Below, piece by piece: positions 15,868-24,268 of a stretch of DNA of 64,000 nucleotides; positions within the stretch are counted from its first letter, which is position 1; every line of letters begins with the position of its first letter. Both the position numbers and the translations under genes were made by a program. The notes below the pieces were generated by a model, which did no database searches, was not told where the DNA came from, and saw only the letters and a program-made list of their open reading frames with translations. Origin of the DNA: Deltaproteobacteria bacterium (lineage in GTDB: Bacteria > Desulfobacterota > Binatia > HRBIN30 > JACQVA1); assembly GCA_016178705.1 (NCBI GenBank), contig JACOST010000028.1:378951-442950 (forward strand). Direction: 5' to 3'.

Positions 15868-18800
15868 ATGCGGCGGGAGATCGTCTTCGGTTGGTTGATG
15901 CTGTGGAGCGTGCTGGCGACCGCTGCCCGGGCGCAACGGCCGGCGTACCTGGTCAAGGACATCAATCCCACGCCGGCCTACCATTCGGATTCCAATCCCT
16001 ACAACTTCGTGACGATTGATGGGATCTCCTACTTCTCTGCCGACGATGGCATTCACGGCCGCGAGCTGTGGCGGACCGACGGAACGAGTGCGGGTACGTA
16101 CTTGGTCAAAGATGTTTGGCTTGGCGATGAAGGCTCCGAACCCCTGAGTTTGACGGACGTCGATGGGAGGCTCTTCTTCGTCGCCGCGAGCGGAGGCGAT
16201 CACTGCGGACTCTGGCGCAGCGATGGTACGAACGACAGGACAACGTTGGTGCGCGAGTTTCGAGGCACGACCATTGGTTGCCGCGGACTCCACGGCTATC
16301 TGGGACCGCGGCAGTTCACGGCGGTAAACGGGACGCTCTTTTTCGTCGCCGACGATGATATCCATGGCTTCGAACTGTGGAAGAGCGATGGCACGCCCGA
16401 GGGCACGGTGATGCTGCGCGACATTCGTGAGGGCGAGGAAGGGTCGGATGCCGAGGGGCTGACAGCCGTCGATGGGCTGCTGTTCTTCTTTGCCGACGAC
16501 GGCATTCACGGGCAAGAACTCTGGCGCAGTGATGGCACCAGCTCTGGGACGGTGATGGTCAAAGACATCCAACCCGGGCCGCTGGGTTCGACGGTGGTTG
16601 GATTTCCGACGATCGAAACCGCATCGATAGGCGGGACGTTCTTCTTCTTTGCGAACGGATCTCAGCTTTGGCGAAGCGATGGAAGCGAAATCGGGACGGT
16701 GGCCGTGAAGGATATTCCGCTGCCTCAGTTTCCTTCGGGGGCAACGTTTGCAGGACTCACTAATGTCAATGATCGGCTGTTCTTCCTTGGCGGTTTCGAA
16801 TTGTGGACAAGCGATGGGACGGAAGCGGAAACTCGTATGGTGTCGAAGTTCCCAATTACGGGCGACTCCCTCCGGTTTCCGCCACAGAGCTTTGTGCCTT
16901 TCGGCGACCTGCTCGCATTTGCCGCCGTGGGGTCAAACGGTGGCCCCGCGCTCTGGATCAGTGACGGGACCGCGCCGGGCACGCGCCCAATCAAAGATCT
17001 CTCCTTCCGGGACAGCGTGTATGAAGGAAACGCGCTGGTCCCGGCTGGCGGGAGACTCTTCTTTGCCGCCGATGATGGACAGCACGGCTGCGAACTGTGG
17101 CAGAGCGATGGCACCGAGTCCGGCACGCGGTTGGTGAAGGACATCGAGCCTGGAACGGAACCGTGCTTCGACTACACTGGCCCGATCATCCGCGGCGCGC
17201 TGGGTGATGAGATCCTCTTCAGCGCAGATGATGGGACGCATGGGCGCGAACTCTTTCGCAGCGATGGAACCGAAGCCGGCACCGTGCTCGTCAAGGACAT
17301 CAATCCGGTGCTCAACGCCACTGGCGATGCCTTTGGCAGTGCGTTTTCCTCCGCGGCGCCGTGGGTAGACAGCGTGAACGGAACCTTGTTGTTCACAGCG
17401 AATGACGGCAGCGGATCGAAGCTCTGGCGCACGGACGGCAGAGCGGCAGGTACGACGCTCATGCCCAACATTTCAATTGGAGAGCGAGCGCACATTCATG
17501 ACGGCCTCCTGTTCGCTTCCTACGATCCAGCAATCGGAGTCGAACTCTGGCGCACCGATGGCACCGTTGGCGGTACGCGGCCACTGAAGGACCTGAATCC
17601 CGGTCCGATGGGATCGGACCCCGGCGACTTCATCGTGATCGATGGCCTCGTCTACTTCTTTGCGACGAATGCGCAAGGCCGTCGCCAGTTGTGCCGCAGC
17701 GACGGCAGTGCGGAAGGGACAACGTTCGTCGGTGACGGGACCACCGGCCTCCCGCCGCGCCGCGGCCCGATCGTCAATGTTGACGGTACGCTCTTCTTTG
17801 GCTGCGAGGAACTCTCGACCAGCATTGCCCTATGGAAGGTCGACACTCGCACCGGCGTGGCGAGCAAGGTGAGCAGTGTCAAACTCGGTCGTGGAGACTT
17901 GTCTCCACCAGAACTCCAAGTCGTCGGTGGCATGGTGTTCTTCTCCGCCTGCACAGCTCGCTCGGGATGTGAGCTGTGGCGGAGCGACGGCACCGAGGGC
18001 GGAACGGTGATGGTGAAGGACATCAACCCGGGTGCCGGCGATTCATTTCCATCGGAACTCACAGAATCGCAGGGGCGACTGCTCTTCCGCGCCTGCCGGC
18101 CGCAGCACGGATGCGAGATCTGGACGAGCGATGGGACTTCCGAAGGCACGCGTATGCTTCAAGAGCTCGTCTCGGGGGTCGCAAGCTCCTACGCCTTTAG
18201 GAATCCGTTCTCCATGGGCGACCGCCTCCTGTTCTCCGCGTGTATAGCCGATGCGGGATGTCGGATCTTGCGCATGGACGGAACCGAAGGCGGCCCGCAA
18301 TTGGTCGCGAACGCCACTCTCGAAGAAGAAGTTCAGGCGGGCGACAAATTCTTCTTCTCGCAAGAAGAGGGCGCGGGCGGAGCGGCGCTGTGGGTCAGCG
18401 ATGGCACGCAGGCAGGGACGCATCGGCTCAAGATCGTCGATCCACGGCCGCTTGAGTCGATTGAGAAACGAAGACTGGGCCTCACGGCCGTCGCGGGATA
18501 CGTCATGTTCGACGGCTACGATCCCGAGCACGGATTCGAACCCTGGGTCAGCGACGGCACCGAGGGCGGTACGAAGATGGCTGCGGACATCGCCACTGGA
18601 TCTCGCTCGTCCCTGTACGATCTCGCCTTGCAACAGCAATTCTTCGCCAGCGGCGGAAACGTCTACTTCCTTGCCAACGACCACCAGCACGGCATCGAGC
18701 TGTGGGCGATCCCGCTGGCGGCGCTGTCGTCATCGTGCACCGGCGACTGTGATGGCTTCGACGGCGTCACGGTCGACGAGCTCATCAAGGGCGTGAACAT

Positions 18801-18921
18801 CGCGCTCGGCATCGCGCCGCTCAGTGCCTGCCCCGTCTTCGACATAACCCACGACGACAGCGTCACCGTCGACGAACTCGTCGCGGCGGTGAATGACGCG
18901 CTGAATAGTTGCGGCGGATGA
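15868..18921 (+). CDS. Secreted ELWxSDGT-repeat protein with C-terminal CxGDC module
   Basis: 1017 residues from the ATG at 15868 (GGAGGT just upstream), which gives a signal peptide: MRREIVFGWLMLWSVLATA, cut near ARA-Q. The body consists of about 17 repeats of roughly 50 residues, each ending in a variant of ELWRSDGT-x-x-GT, e.g. ELWKSDGTPEGT, ELWQSDGTESGT and EPWVSDGTEGGT. These ELWxxDGTxxGT repeats likely form beta-propeller blades. The C-terminus is a paired dockerin-like module: CTGDCDGFDGVTVDELIKGV then DITHDDSVTVDELVAAVNDA. The module recurs at the ends of two other proteins in this window. It is exported, probably surface or periplasmic. Substrate unknown. Its stop overlaps the dapF start. 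Confidence 0.85.
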   Translation: MRREIVFGWLMLWSVLATAARAQRPAYLVKDINPTPAYHSDSNPYNFVTIDGISYFSADDGIHGRELWRTDGTSAGTYLVKDVWLGDEGSEPLSLTDVDGRLFFVAASGGDHCGLWRSDGTNDRTTLVREFRGTTIGCRGLHGYLGPRQFTAVNGTLFFVADDDIHGFELWKSDGTPEGTVMLRDIREGEEGSDAEGLTAVDGLLFFFADDGIHGQELWRSDGTSSGTVMVKDIQPGPLGSTVVGFPTIETASIGGTFFFFANGSQLWRSDGSEIGTVAVKDIPLPQFPSGATFAGLTNVNDRLFFLGGFELWTSDGTEAETRMVSKFPITGDSLRFPPQSFVPFGDLLAFAAVGSNGGPALWISDGTAPGTRPIKDLSFRDSVYEGNALVPAGGRLFFAADDGQHGCELWQSDGTESGTRLVKDIEPGTEPCFDYTGPIIRGALGDEILFSADDGTHGRELFRSDGTEAGTVLVKDINPVLNATGDAFGSAFSSAAPWVDSVNGTLLFTANDGSGSKLWRTDGRAAGTTLMPNISIGERAHIHDGLLFASYDPAIGVELWRTDGTVGGTRPLKDLNPGPMGSDPGDFIVIDGLVYFFATNAQGRRQLCRSDGSAEGTTFVGDGTTGLPPRRGPIVNVDGTLFFGCEELSTSIALWKVDTRTGVASKVSSVKLGRGDLSPPELQVVGGMVFFSACTARSGCELWRSDGTEGGTVMVKDINPGAGDSFPSELTESQGRLLFRACRPQHGCEIWTSDGTSEGTRMLQELVSGVASSYAFRNPFSMGDRLLFSACIADAGCRILRMDGTEGGPQLVANATLEEEVQAGDKFFFSQEEGAGGAALWVSDGTQAGTHRLKIVDPRPLESIEKRRLGLTAVAGYVMFDGYDPEHGFEPWVSDGTEGGTKMAADIATGSRSSLYDLALQQQFFASGGNVYFLANDHQHGIELWAIPLAALSSSCTGDCDGFDGVTVDELIKGVNIALGIAPLSACPVFDITHDDSVTVDELVAAVNDALNSCGG

Positions 18922-19751
18922 TGTCCGACTTCGTCCGATCGCACGGGCTCGGCAACGACTACCTCGTCGTTGATGCGACGACTCTCGGGTTCGAGCTGAC
19001 ACCGGAACGCGTGCGATTGATCTGCGATCGGCATACCGGTGTCGGTTCGGATGGCATTCTCGTAGTCGTTGACACTACCGAAGCCGACTTCGGTCTGCGC
19101 ATCTTCAACCCGGACGGCTCGGAGGCGGAGAAGAGCGGCAACGGTCTACGCATCGCGGCGAGGTATCTCTACGACCACGGCTACACGAAGCGCACCGAGT
19201 TCGCCATTCACACGCTTGGCGGCATCGTGCAGGTGCAATTGCTGCTGGAGGATGGACGTGTCACCGCCGTGCGCGTCGAGATGGGTCTAGCGGTGATCGA
19301 CCGCGCCCTCACGCAACTGACCGTCGACGGCCAAACCTTCCGCGTCGTCGCACTGTCCGTCGGCAACCCGCACTGCGTCATCATCGTCGATGATCTCGCA
19401 CGGGTTGATCTGCTTCGACTCGGTCCGCTCATCGAGCGTCACGCGGCATTCCCAAACCGCACCAACGTGCAATTTGCACAGGTGCTCTCGCGCGCTGAGA
19501 TTCGCGCGGTCATCTGGGAGCGCGGTGCTGGCCACACCCTCGCGTCCGGCTCAAGCTCGTGCGCGATTGCCGCGGCGTGCCGCGACCGCGGACTGGTTGA
19601 CGATCGGGTCAGCGTGCACATGGAAGGCGGCGACCTCGTGATTGATGTCGATGCCAAGCTCAACCTGGTGATGACGGGGCCGGTGGAAGAACTCTGTAGC
19701 GGCACGCTCAGCGAGGACTTGCGACGTCGACTGCAACTGGCGGGTCGCTAG
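18918..19751 (+). CDS. dapF: Diaminopimelate epimerase-like protein
   Basis: 277 residues with the duplicated PLP-independent epimerase fold: SHGLGNDYLVVDA at the N-terminus, TGVGSDGILVV, IFNPDGSEAEKSGNG, SVGNPHCVII and ERGAGHTLASGSSSCA. DapF converts LL- to meso-diaminopimelate for lysine and peptidoglycan. The two catalytic cysteines of standard DapF (E-C-GNG and L-A-C-GTG) are both Ser here, at residues 73 and 210. I believe a Ser/Ser subgroup is annotated as DapF elsewhere, but cannot verify it. The start ATG at 18918 overlaps the upstream stop (ATGA); ATG 18921 is the alternative. Fold certain, exact reaction less so. Confidence 0.8.
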   Translation: MMSDFVRSHGLGNDYLVVDATTLGFELTPERVRLICDRHTGVGSDGILVVVDTTEADFGLRIFNPDGSEAEKSGNGLRIAARYLYDHGYTKRTEFAIHTLGGIVQVQLLLEDGRVTAVRVEMGLAVIDRALTQLTVDGQTFRVVALSVGNPHCVIIVDDLARVDLLRLGPLIERHAAFPNRTNVQFAQVLSRAEIRAVIWERGAGHTLASGSSSCAIAAACRDRGLVDDRVSVHMEGGDLVIDVDAKLNLVMTGPVEELCSGTLSEDLRRRLQLAGR

Positions 19752-19768
19752 TGTCGATCAGGGAAAGA

Positions 19769-19901
19769 GTTTCAACGCAGAGACACAGAGACGCTGAGAA
19801 GGAGGAGAAGGCGATTCGGTAAGGCGAGTCGGAACCAGCTCGTTCAGCCGATTTGAAACCTTCCCGCTGATGCTTTCTTCCTCCTCTGCGCCTCTGCCTT
19901 G
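19769..19901. repeat. Inverted-repeat module (ACGCAGAGACACAGAG family)
   Basis: The plus strand at 19769-19810 carries TTTCAACGCAGAGACACAGA followed by GACGCTGAGAAGGAGGAGA. The reverse complement of 19873-19901 reads AAGGCAGAGGCGCAGAGGAG then GAAGAAAGC. The arms are purine-rich degenerate repeats of an ACGCAGAG unit in inverted orientation, enclosing about 60 bp. It fills the convergent gap between dapF and the thioesterase gene and may form a hairpin acting as a bidirectional terminator. Confidence 0.5.
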
Positions 19902-19913
19902 ATCCTTTTTCTG

Positions 19914-20357
19914 TCACCCGTTGGCTTTCGGCGCCACGATCAAAACGGTGCCCTGCGCGATGCAGGCGAGCTGGCCTTCGTTGGTGACATCGATGCGGAC
20001 AACAGCGGTGCGTTTGGTCATCGCCAACACGGTGGCCTCGGCGATGATCGCACCAGTCCGGACCGCCGCCAGGTAGTTCACTTTGAACTCGGTGGTCGCC
20101 GCCCAGTAGCCGCGCGGCATCAGCGGATACATCACGCAGCCGAGGACGTGGTCGACCAGCGCCGCCATCACGCCGCCGTGCAACGTGCCGAGTGGCGTGA
20201 TGAGGTCGGGACGCACAGACACCGTTGCGGTGAGATGCCCTGCGGTCACCGCGGTGATCTGGGCGCCCAGAAATTGCGGAAGCCCAGTGATCGCGCTGTT
20301 GGCTTTGATCAGCCCGTCGGCAATGCGTTGATCGAAGTGTTCGAATTGTTGCGCCAT
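19914..20357 (-). CDS. PaaI/hotdog-fold thioesterase
   Basis: 147 residues from the ATG at 20357 (AAGGAAGG upstream). Single hotdog domain of the PaaI/YbgC type. The signature LITPLGTLHGGVMAALVDHV has the conserved G-x-x-H-G-G followed by the helix with the catalytic Asp (VDHVLG). The strand TTEFKVNYLAAVRTG is the usual hexamer-interface motif. It hydrolyses acyl-CoA or aryl-CoA thioesters; chain preference is unknown. It lies downstream of a D-aminoacylase-like gene, separated by a REP-like repeat, in a region with other CoA enzymes. Confidence 0.9.
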   Translation of the reverse strand: MAQQFEHFDQRIADGLIKANSAITGLPQFLGAQITAVTAGHLTATVSVRPDLITPLGTLHGGVMAALVDHVLGCVMYPLMPRGYWAATTEFKVNYLAAVRTGAIIAEATVLAMTKRTAVVRIDVTNEGQLACIAQGTVLIVAPKANG

Positions 20358-20376
20358 CGCATGGTCCTTCCTTAAT

Positions 20377-20480
20377 TCTCCCTCTCCCGGATGGGAGAGG
20401 GCTGGGGTGAGGGTGATCAAACACGCGCCTCGTCATCTCTTCGCCCTCACCCTGACCCTCTCCCATCCGGGAGAGGGAAG
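20377..20480. repeat. REP-like pair of CCCTCTCCC palindromes in inverted orientation
   Basis: The left copy at 20379-20415 reads CCCTCTCCCGGATGGGAGAG then GGCTGGGGTGAGGGTGA. The right copy at 20442-20477 is its near reverse complement (CGCCCTCACCCTGACCCTCT then CCCATCCGGGAGAGGG). Each copy is itself a hairpin (CTCTCCCGGATGGGAGAG) and the two together form a larger one. Related single copies are at 31037 and 31814. The family resembles the CTCTCCC...GGGAGAGGG palindromes common in many genomes. Confidence 0.75.
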
Positions 20481-20483
20481 TCA

Positions 20484-22178
20484 CTATCGTTCGCGCGCCG
20501 CGCCGTTGCGCAGCAACTTGCCGGGCAGCGATCCGTTTGGATCCACCGCATCGGTCCCGTTGCGGCGGATGATGCGTCCGTTGACGATCACTGCGTCGAT
20601 GCCGGTGGCGTCGGCGACCAATCGATCGGCGCCAGCCGGCATGTCGCGCACGCGCCGCAGCTTACTGGCACCGACCGTCGTGGAATCGAACACCACTACA
20701 TCGGCGGGCACACCAACCGCCAGGCGGCCGCGATCGCTGATACCGAACACCTCGGCGGGGCGCGAGGTGAGCATCTGCACCGCGCGCTCTAGCGTCAGGA
20801 CTTTCTTCTCGCGCACCCAATGACCGAGCAGATGGGTCGAGAAGCAGGCATCGCACAACTGGCTCGCGTGCGCGCCGGCGTCGGACAATCCCAACACAGT
20901 ACGCTCGTCGCTCAGCAGCTCCGCGACTTCGTCGTCGTTGTTGTTCATCACCGCCATGCGGAAGCGGGCCTTCAGATCGGTTTCGACCGCAAGATCGAGC
21001 ATGCAATCGACCGCATCGATGCCCGCCGCACGGGCCACATCGGCGACCGTGCGGTCCTCCAGTTCGGGACGGTTCGGGCTGGACGAAATCTCCATCCGAC
21101 TGCACGCGCCGGTAAACGGTCCGGCCATGCTCGAGGCAAAGGTGTCCTTCACCGTCTGGCGGAAGGCCGGGTCGCGATACAGCCGCATCTTCCCCGCGAA
21201 GTCGGCGGCCGAGATGGGTTTGAACGCCGGCAGACTCTCGAAGGCGAAGGGCTCTTTGAAGTCGAAGTCGAACATCAGCGGCCGGCAGCTCACCTGCGGA
21301 ATGATCGGCAAGCCTTCGCGGACCAACTCGATCGAGCGATCGAGCAACATGCGATGCGAACCGGGTCCGAGCATGCCGGCGAGCAGGGCGGTCCACGTCA
21401 CCGGCCGTTTGATCTCGCGCGCCAGTTCGGCGAATTCGCCGAAGAACAGGCCGGGTCCAACGGTGGCCTGCACGACGCCGCGGCCAGCGTCGGCGAGCGC
21501 GCCGGCAATGGTTTTGATTTCGTCGAACTCCGCCACACGGCTGGGCACCGGCCGACCGCCATAGCCGACATGCGAAGGTGCCTTCGAGGTGGCAAAGCCG
21601 ACCGCGCCGGCGTCGATTCCAGCGCGGACGATCGCGCGCATCTGCGCGATCTCGTCAGCGGTCGCCGCGCGTTCGGTGGCGGCCTCGCCCATCACGTACA
21701 AGCGCACCGGCGTGTGGCCGATCAATACGCCGACGTTGATCGCCATGCCGCGCCGCTCGATCGCATCGAGGTACTGCGGGAAGGTCTCGAACGGCCACTC
21801 GCCGCCGATGCCGGCTTCGAGCGCTTCGAGGCTCATGCCCTCGACCTTCTCCAACGTCCGCAGAATTAGTCCGCGATGCGCCGGCCGCGTCGGCGCGACG
21901 CCGAAGCCGCAATTGCCCATCACCACCGTCGTGACCCCGTGCCACGGTGAGATCGTCAGCATGCGATCCCACAGCACCTGCGCATCGTAGTGGGTGTGGA
22001 TGTCGACGAATCCGGGCGCAACGACGCGATCGCGCGCGTCGATCGTCTGCGCCGCGCCGCCGTCGACACGCCCGAGGGCAACAACCTTACCGCCGCGAAC
22101 GCCGACATCGCCGACGAAACCGGGCGAGCCGGTGCCGTCGATGATCGTGCCGTTGGTGATTTTCAGATCGAGTTCCAT
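20484..22178 (-). CDS. N-acyl-D-amino-acid deacylase family amidohydrolase
   Basis: 564 residues from the ATG at 22178 (GGAGAAG just upstream); the longer frame to 22208 lacks support. D-aminoacylase/dihydroorotase-like fold: a small beta-sandwich (LKITNGTIIDGTGSPGFVGD) flanks a TIM barrel. The first metal motif is GFVDIHTHYDAQVLWD (H-x-H). The middle HTPVRLYVMG and GFATSKAPSHVGYGG regions match D-aminoacylases, and the C-terminal metal Asp lies in GLSDAGAHASQLCD. The end RPAEVFGISDRGRLAVG...DVVVFD is typical of the family. It probably hydrolyses an N-acyl amino acid or cyclic amide. It is the terminal gene after the GxxExxY insertion. Confidence 0.9.
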   Translation of the reverse strand: MELDLKITNGTIIDGTGSPGFVGDVGVRGGKVVALGRVDGGAAQTIDARDRVVAPGFVDIHTHYDAQVLWDRMLTISPWHGVTTVVMGNCGFGVAPTRPAHRGLILRTLEKVEGMSLEALEAGIGGEWPFETFPQYLDAIERRGMAINVGVLIGHTPVRLYVMGEAATERAATADEIAQMRAIVRAGIDAGAVGFATSKAPSHVGYGGRPVPSRVAEFDEIKTIAGALADAGRGVVQATVGPGLFFGEFAELAREIKRPVTWTALLAGMLGPGSHRMLLDRSIELVREGLPIIPQVSCRPLMFDFDFKEPFAFESLPAFKPISAADFAGKMRLYRDPAFRQTVKDTFASSMAGPFTGACSRMEISSSPNRPELEDRTVADVARAAGIDAVDCMLDLAVETDLKARFRMAVMNNNDDEVAELLSDERTVLGLSDAGAHASQLCDACFSTHLLGHWVREKKVLTLERAVQMLTSRPAEVFGISDRGRLAVGVPADVVVFDSTTVGASKLRRVRDMPAGADRLVADATGIDAVIVNGRIIRRNGTDAVDPNGSLPGKLLRNGAARER

Positions 22179-22192
22179 TTCTTCTCCAATTC

Positions 22193-22610
22193 GAAACCGC
22201 CGATGCACGCCGATGGACGCCGATCAGAACTGATTCATGATTCGTTTCACTTCAACTCGCGGAGCACCGAAGTTGATCAGCAGGGCAACGTGCAGGGAGG
22301 TTGCCTTCAGATAGTTCAAGCATTGAGCCACATGAATGGCGTCCAAAACCTTTGCGACCTTCAACTCAACTACGACGATTCCCTCGACCAACAGATCTGC
22401 GACATACTCGCCCACGACGGCGCCGTCGTAGCGAACTTGAAGGGGCCACTGTTGGTCGACTTGGATCCCGTTCTTTCGCAAATCATGGGCGAGCGCGTTC
22501 TCGTATACCTTCTCCAAGAATCCAAATCCCAGCCCATTCGCGACCGCATAGGCACACCCGATGATCCGCTCGGTCAAGCCGTCCAGAGATCGGCGTTCAT
22601 CGGCGGTTTC
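22193..22610. repeat. Inverted repeats bracketing the GxxExxY gene
   Basis: Plus-strand 22193-22214 reads GAAACCGCCGATG, one variable base, then CGCCGAT after an A. The minus strand of 22589-22610 reads the same 22 nt with a single mismatch (C versus A at position 14). On the left an extra GGACGCCGAT unit follows (22215-22224). The repeats enclose 374 bp containing almost the whole GxxExxY gene. The right copy encodes the first residues of that protein (TETADERRS). Confidence 0.75.
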
Positions 22611-22616
22611 AGTCAT
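22224..22616 (-). CDS. GxxExxY protein
   Basis: 130 residues. The family name motif is present as GFLEKVYENAL (G-x-x-E-x-x-Y), followed by the PD-(D/E)XK-like core VRYDGAVVGEYVADLLVEG and VVVELKVAKVLDAIH, where D and E-x-K match nuclease-fold active-site positions. The C-terminal end is INFGAPRVEVKRI. The family's function is not established; a nuclease-like or repeat-associated role is often guessed. Its start overlaps the upstream amidohydrolase stop by 8 nt. It is bracketed by 22-bp inverted repeats, unlike any neighbour. Confidence 0.93.
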   Translation of the reverse strand: MTETADERRSLDGLTERIIGCAYAVANGLGFGFLEKVYENALAHDLRKNGIQVDQQWPLQVRYDGAVVGEYVADLLVEGIVVVELKVAKVLDAIHVAQCLNYLKATSLHVALLINFGAPRVEVKRIMNQF

Positions 22617-23700
22617 TCAACCCGTACAGCTCCGCGACGTTGTCGTGCAGGATGAGGCGGCGATGCTCTTCGCTGAGCCGGGACGCGTGCTCCTTCAGCA
22701 CGTCCTGCGACCACGGCCAGGTGGAATCGCTGTGCGGGAAATCGTTGGCCCACATCAGGCGGTGCGGATTGACCATGTCGAGCATGCGGAACGCGACCCA
22801 ATCGTCTTGGAACGTGAGGTAGATGTTCTCGCGCATGTAGTCGCTGGGGAGCTTCTGGAGTTCCTTGCCGTGCAGCGAGTGTCGATGACGGGTGTAGTAG
22901 TGGTCCATGCGGTACATGTAATGCGGCACCCAGCCGGCATCGGCTTCGACGCAGATGATCTTCAGCTTCGGATGGCGATCGAACACTCCCCCATAGATGA
23001 GCATCGCGATGATGTCCTGATTGGCGCGAATGATCGTCACCGCGTGGTTGAGCACCGGGCCGCGCACGTCGCGCGCATTGCGAGTGGTGAGGATATGAAA
23101 CGACAGCGGCAGGGCGAGATCGATCGCAGCGTCCCAAAACTCGCCGTAGATCTCACTGTCGTAGTCGGCTTGGCCGGGTTGTCCCGGCAGCATCACTCCC
23201 TTGAGGCCGAGGTCCTTGATGCGCCGCAGGTCGGCGACGCCGTCTTGCGGCGTGCGCATCGCGGTCTGGCCGATGCCGAGGAGGCGGTCGGGATGGGCGC
23301 TGCAATACTCGGCGATCCACAAGTTGTAGGCGTCGAAGCAGGCCTTCTTGTAGTCGAGGTCCTCGTGATTGCAGAGCGGCATGCCGATGGTGGGATAGAG
23401 AATCTCGGCATTGACGCCGTCGCGATCCTGATCGGCCAGGCGCGCGTGCGGATCCCAACCGCCGCGGTGCCAGTCTTCGAAACGGCCGACGAGCGAAATG
23501 TCCTCCGGCCGCTTGCCGGCCGCGGCGACCAGACCCATCGGGATCGGCCGCGACATGCCGGGGATCACGAACAGATCGCCGCCGTTATCGGCGCGCACCA
23601 GGTGCGGTGCGCGATCGCGAAACGCGGGATCGATGTGTTTGCTGTAGGTGTCCGGTGGTTCAGTAATGTGCGAGTCCGCGGAGATGATCGTGTGGGCCAT
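22609..23700 (-). CDS. Amidohydrolase family 2 (metal-dependent TIM-barrel) protein
   Basis: 363 residues, single amidohydrolase-2 domain. ISADSHITEPPDTY carries the N-terminal D-x-H metal motif. LSFHILTTRN holds a barrel His. ICVEADAGWVPHYMYRMDHY and the C-terminal MWANDFPHSDSTWP give the final Asp and His ligands. This group includes ACMSD/5-carboxyvanillate-like decarboxylases and hydrolases; the substrate is unknown. The ATG at 23700 has AGGAGG 6 nt upstream. It is a relative of the tandem genes at 31875 and 33046, but clearly diverged. Confidence 0.9.
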   Translation of the reverse strand: MAHTIISADSHITEPPDTYSKHIDPAFRDRAPHLVRADNGGDLFVIPGMSRPIPMGLVAAAGKRPEDISLVGRFEDWHRGGWDPHARLADQDRDGVNAEILYPTIGMPLCNHEDLDYKKACFDAYNLWIAEYCSAHPDRLLGIGQTAMRTPQDGVADLRRIKDLGLKGVMLPGQPGQADYDSEIYGEFWDAAIDLALPLSFHILTTRNARDVRGPVLNHAVTIIRANQDIIAMLIYGGVFDRHPKLKIICVEADAGWVPHYMYRMDHYYTRHRHSLHGKELQKLPSDYMRENIYLTFQDDWVAFRMLDMVNPHRLMWANDFPHSDSTWPWSQDVLKEHASRLSEEHRRLILHDNVAELYGLND

Positions 23701-23739
23701 GAGAACCTCCTCCTATGCTCGGTGCCAAGCGCCGCGGGG

Positions 23740-23988
23740 TCAGGCCGCCGCTTGGGCGCGCTTCTCGTTCTTGATGACAACGCTCGGGTCTGGATTGGCG
23801 GACGGGATCGCAAGCCCTTGCTCACGGAGCAACTGAACGTGCTCTTCGACGCCCCAGCGCGCCTTGTACAAGCAGTCTTCGATGGAATGCCCAACGCCGG
23901 TGAATCCAGTCAGATCGGGAGAATAGAATCCGAAGAAGTTGGGGTCTTCCGTGGCTTCGATCACCAGCGAGTACTTGAGGTCGATCAT
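23740..23988 (-). CDS. hicB: HicB-family antitoxin
   Basis: 82 residues with the HicB partial RNase-H-like fold: LKYSLVIEATEDPNFFGFYS, then the conserved P-D-L-x-G-(C/F) segment PDLTGFTGVGHSIEDCLYKA, and a helix VEEHVQLLREQGLAIP-P. The C-terminal DNA-binding domain is not evident; the tail is short and basic. It begins 2 nt after the hicA stop on the same strand. It should neutralise the HicA toxin and may repress the pair. Confidence 0.85.
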   Translation of the reverse strand: MIDLKYSLVIEATEDPNFFGFYSPDLTGFTGVGHSIEDCLYKARWGVEEHVQLLREQGLAIPSANPDPSVVIKNEKRAQAAA

Positions 23989-23989
23989 G

Positions 23990-24184
23990 TCACCTCCCCT
24001 GTGTGATGCCTGCCGCCTTCAAGATCGCGGCACAGGTACCGGTCGGCACCTCTTTGGCTCCGTGGTAGTCGATGCGCACCAAACCAGTCAACCCAGGCTT
24101 CGCGTAGTACCGGATAGATCCCTTCTCGCGCAGGAGGCGAAAGCCGTGCTGCTCCAACAGGCGCACCAGCTCGCTGAACTTCAC
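23990..24184 (-). CDS. hicA: HicA-family toxin (YcfA-like)
   Basis: 64 residues from a GTG at 24184. dsRBD-like HicA fold: MKFSELVRLLEQHGFRLLRE, KGSIRYYAKPG, then IDYHGAKEVPTGTCAAILKA. HicA is an mRNA interferase whose catalytic His normally follows G-S (GSH); here the position is Ile (GSIRYY), while the later His (DYHG) is kept. This GSIRYY form may belong to a known subgroup. The order hicA-hicB with a 1-nt gap is standard. Confidence 0.82.
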   Translation of the reverse strand: MKFSELVRLLEQHGFRLLREKGSIRYYAKPGLTGLVRIDYHGAKEVPTGTCAAILKAAGITQGR

Positions 24185-24268
24185 ACGTCGGGGTGTACTG
24201 CCCTCAGCACCCCAAGTCCAGCGCGACGTTCCGACTCAGGCGTCTGTCTAGTGCCCTCTCTCTACTGC

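Noticed and set aside
15262-16572. 436-codon minus-strand frame across tRNA-Pro and the ELWxSDGT gene
   Set aside because: It crosses a tRNA and is antisense to a repeat protein with a signal peptide; repeat periodicity keeps it open.
22561-24006. 481-codon plus-strand frame opposite the amidohydrolase and hicB
   Set aside because: Antisense to two recognisable genes; no domain.
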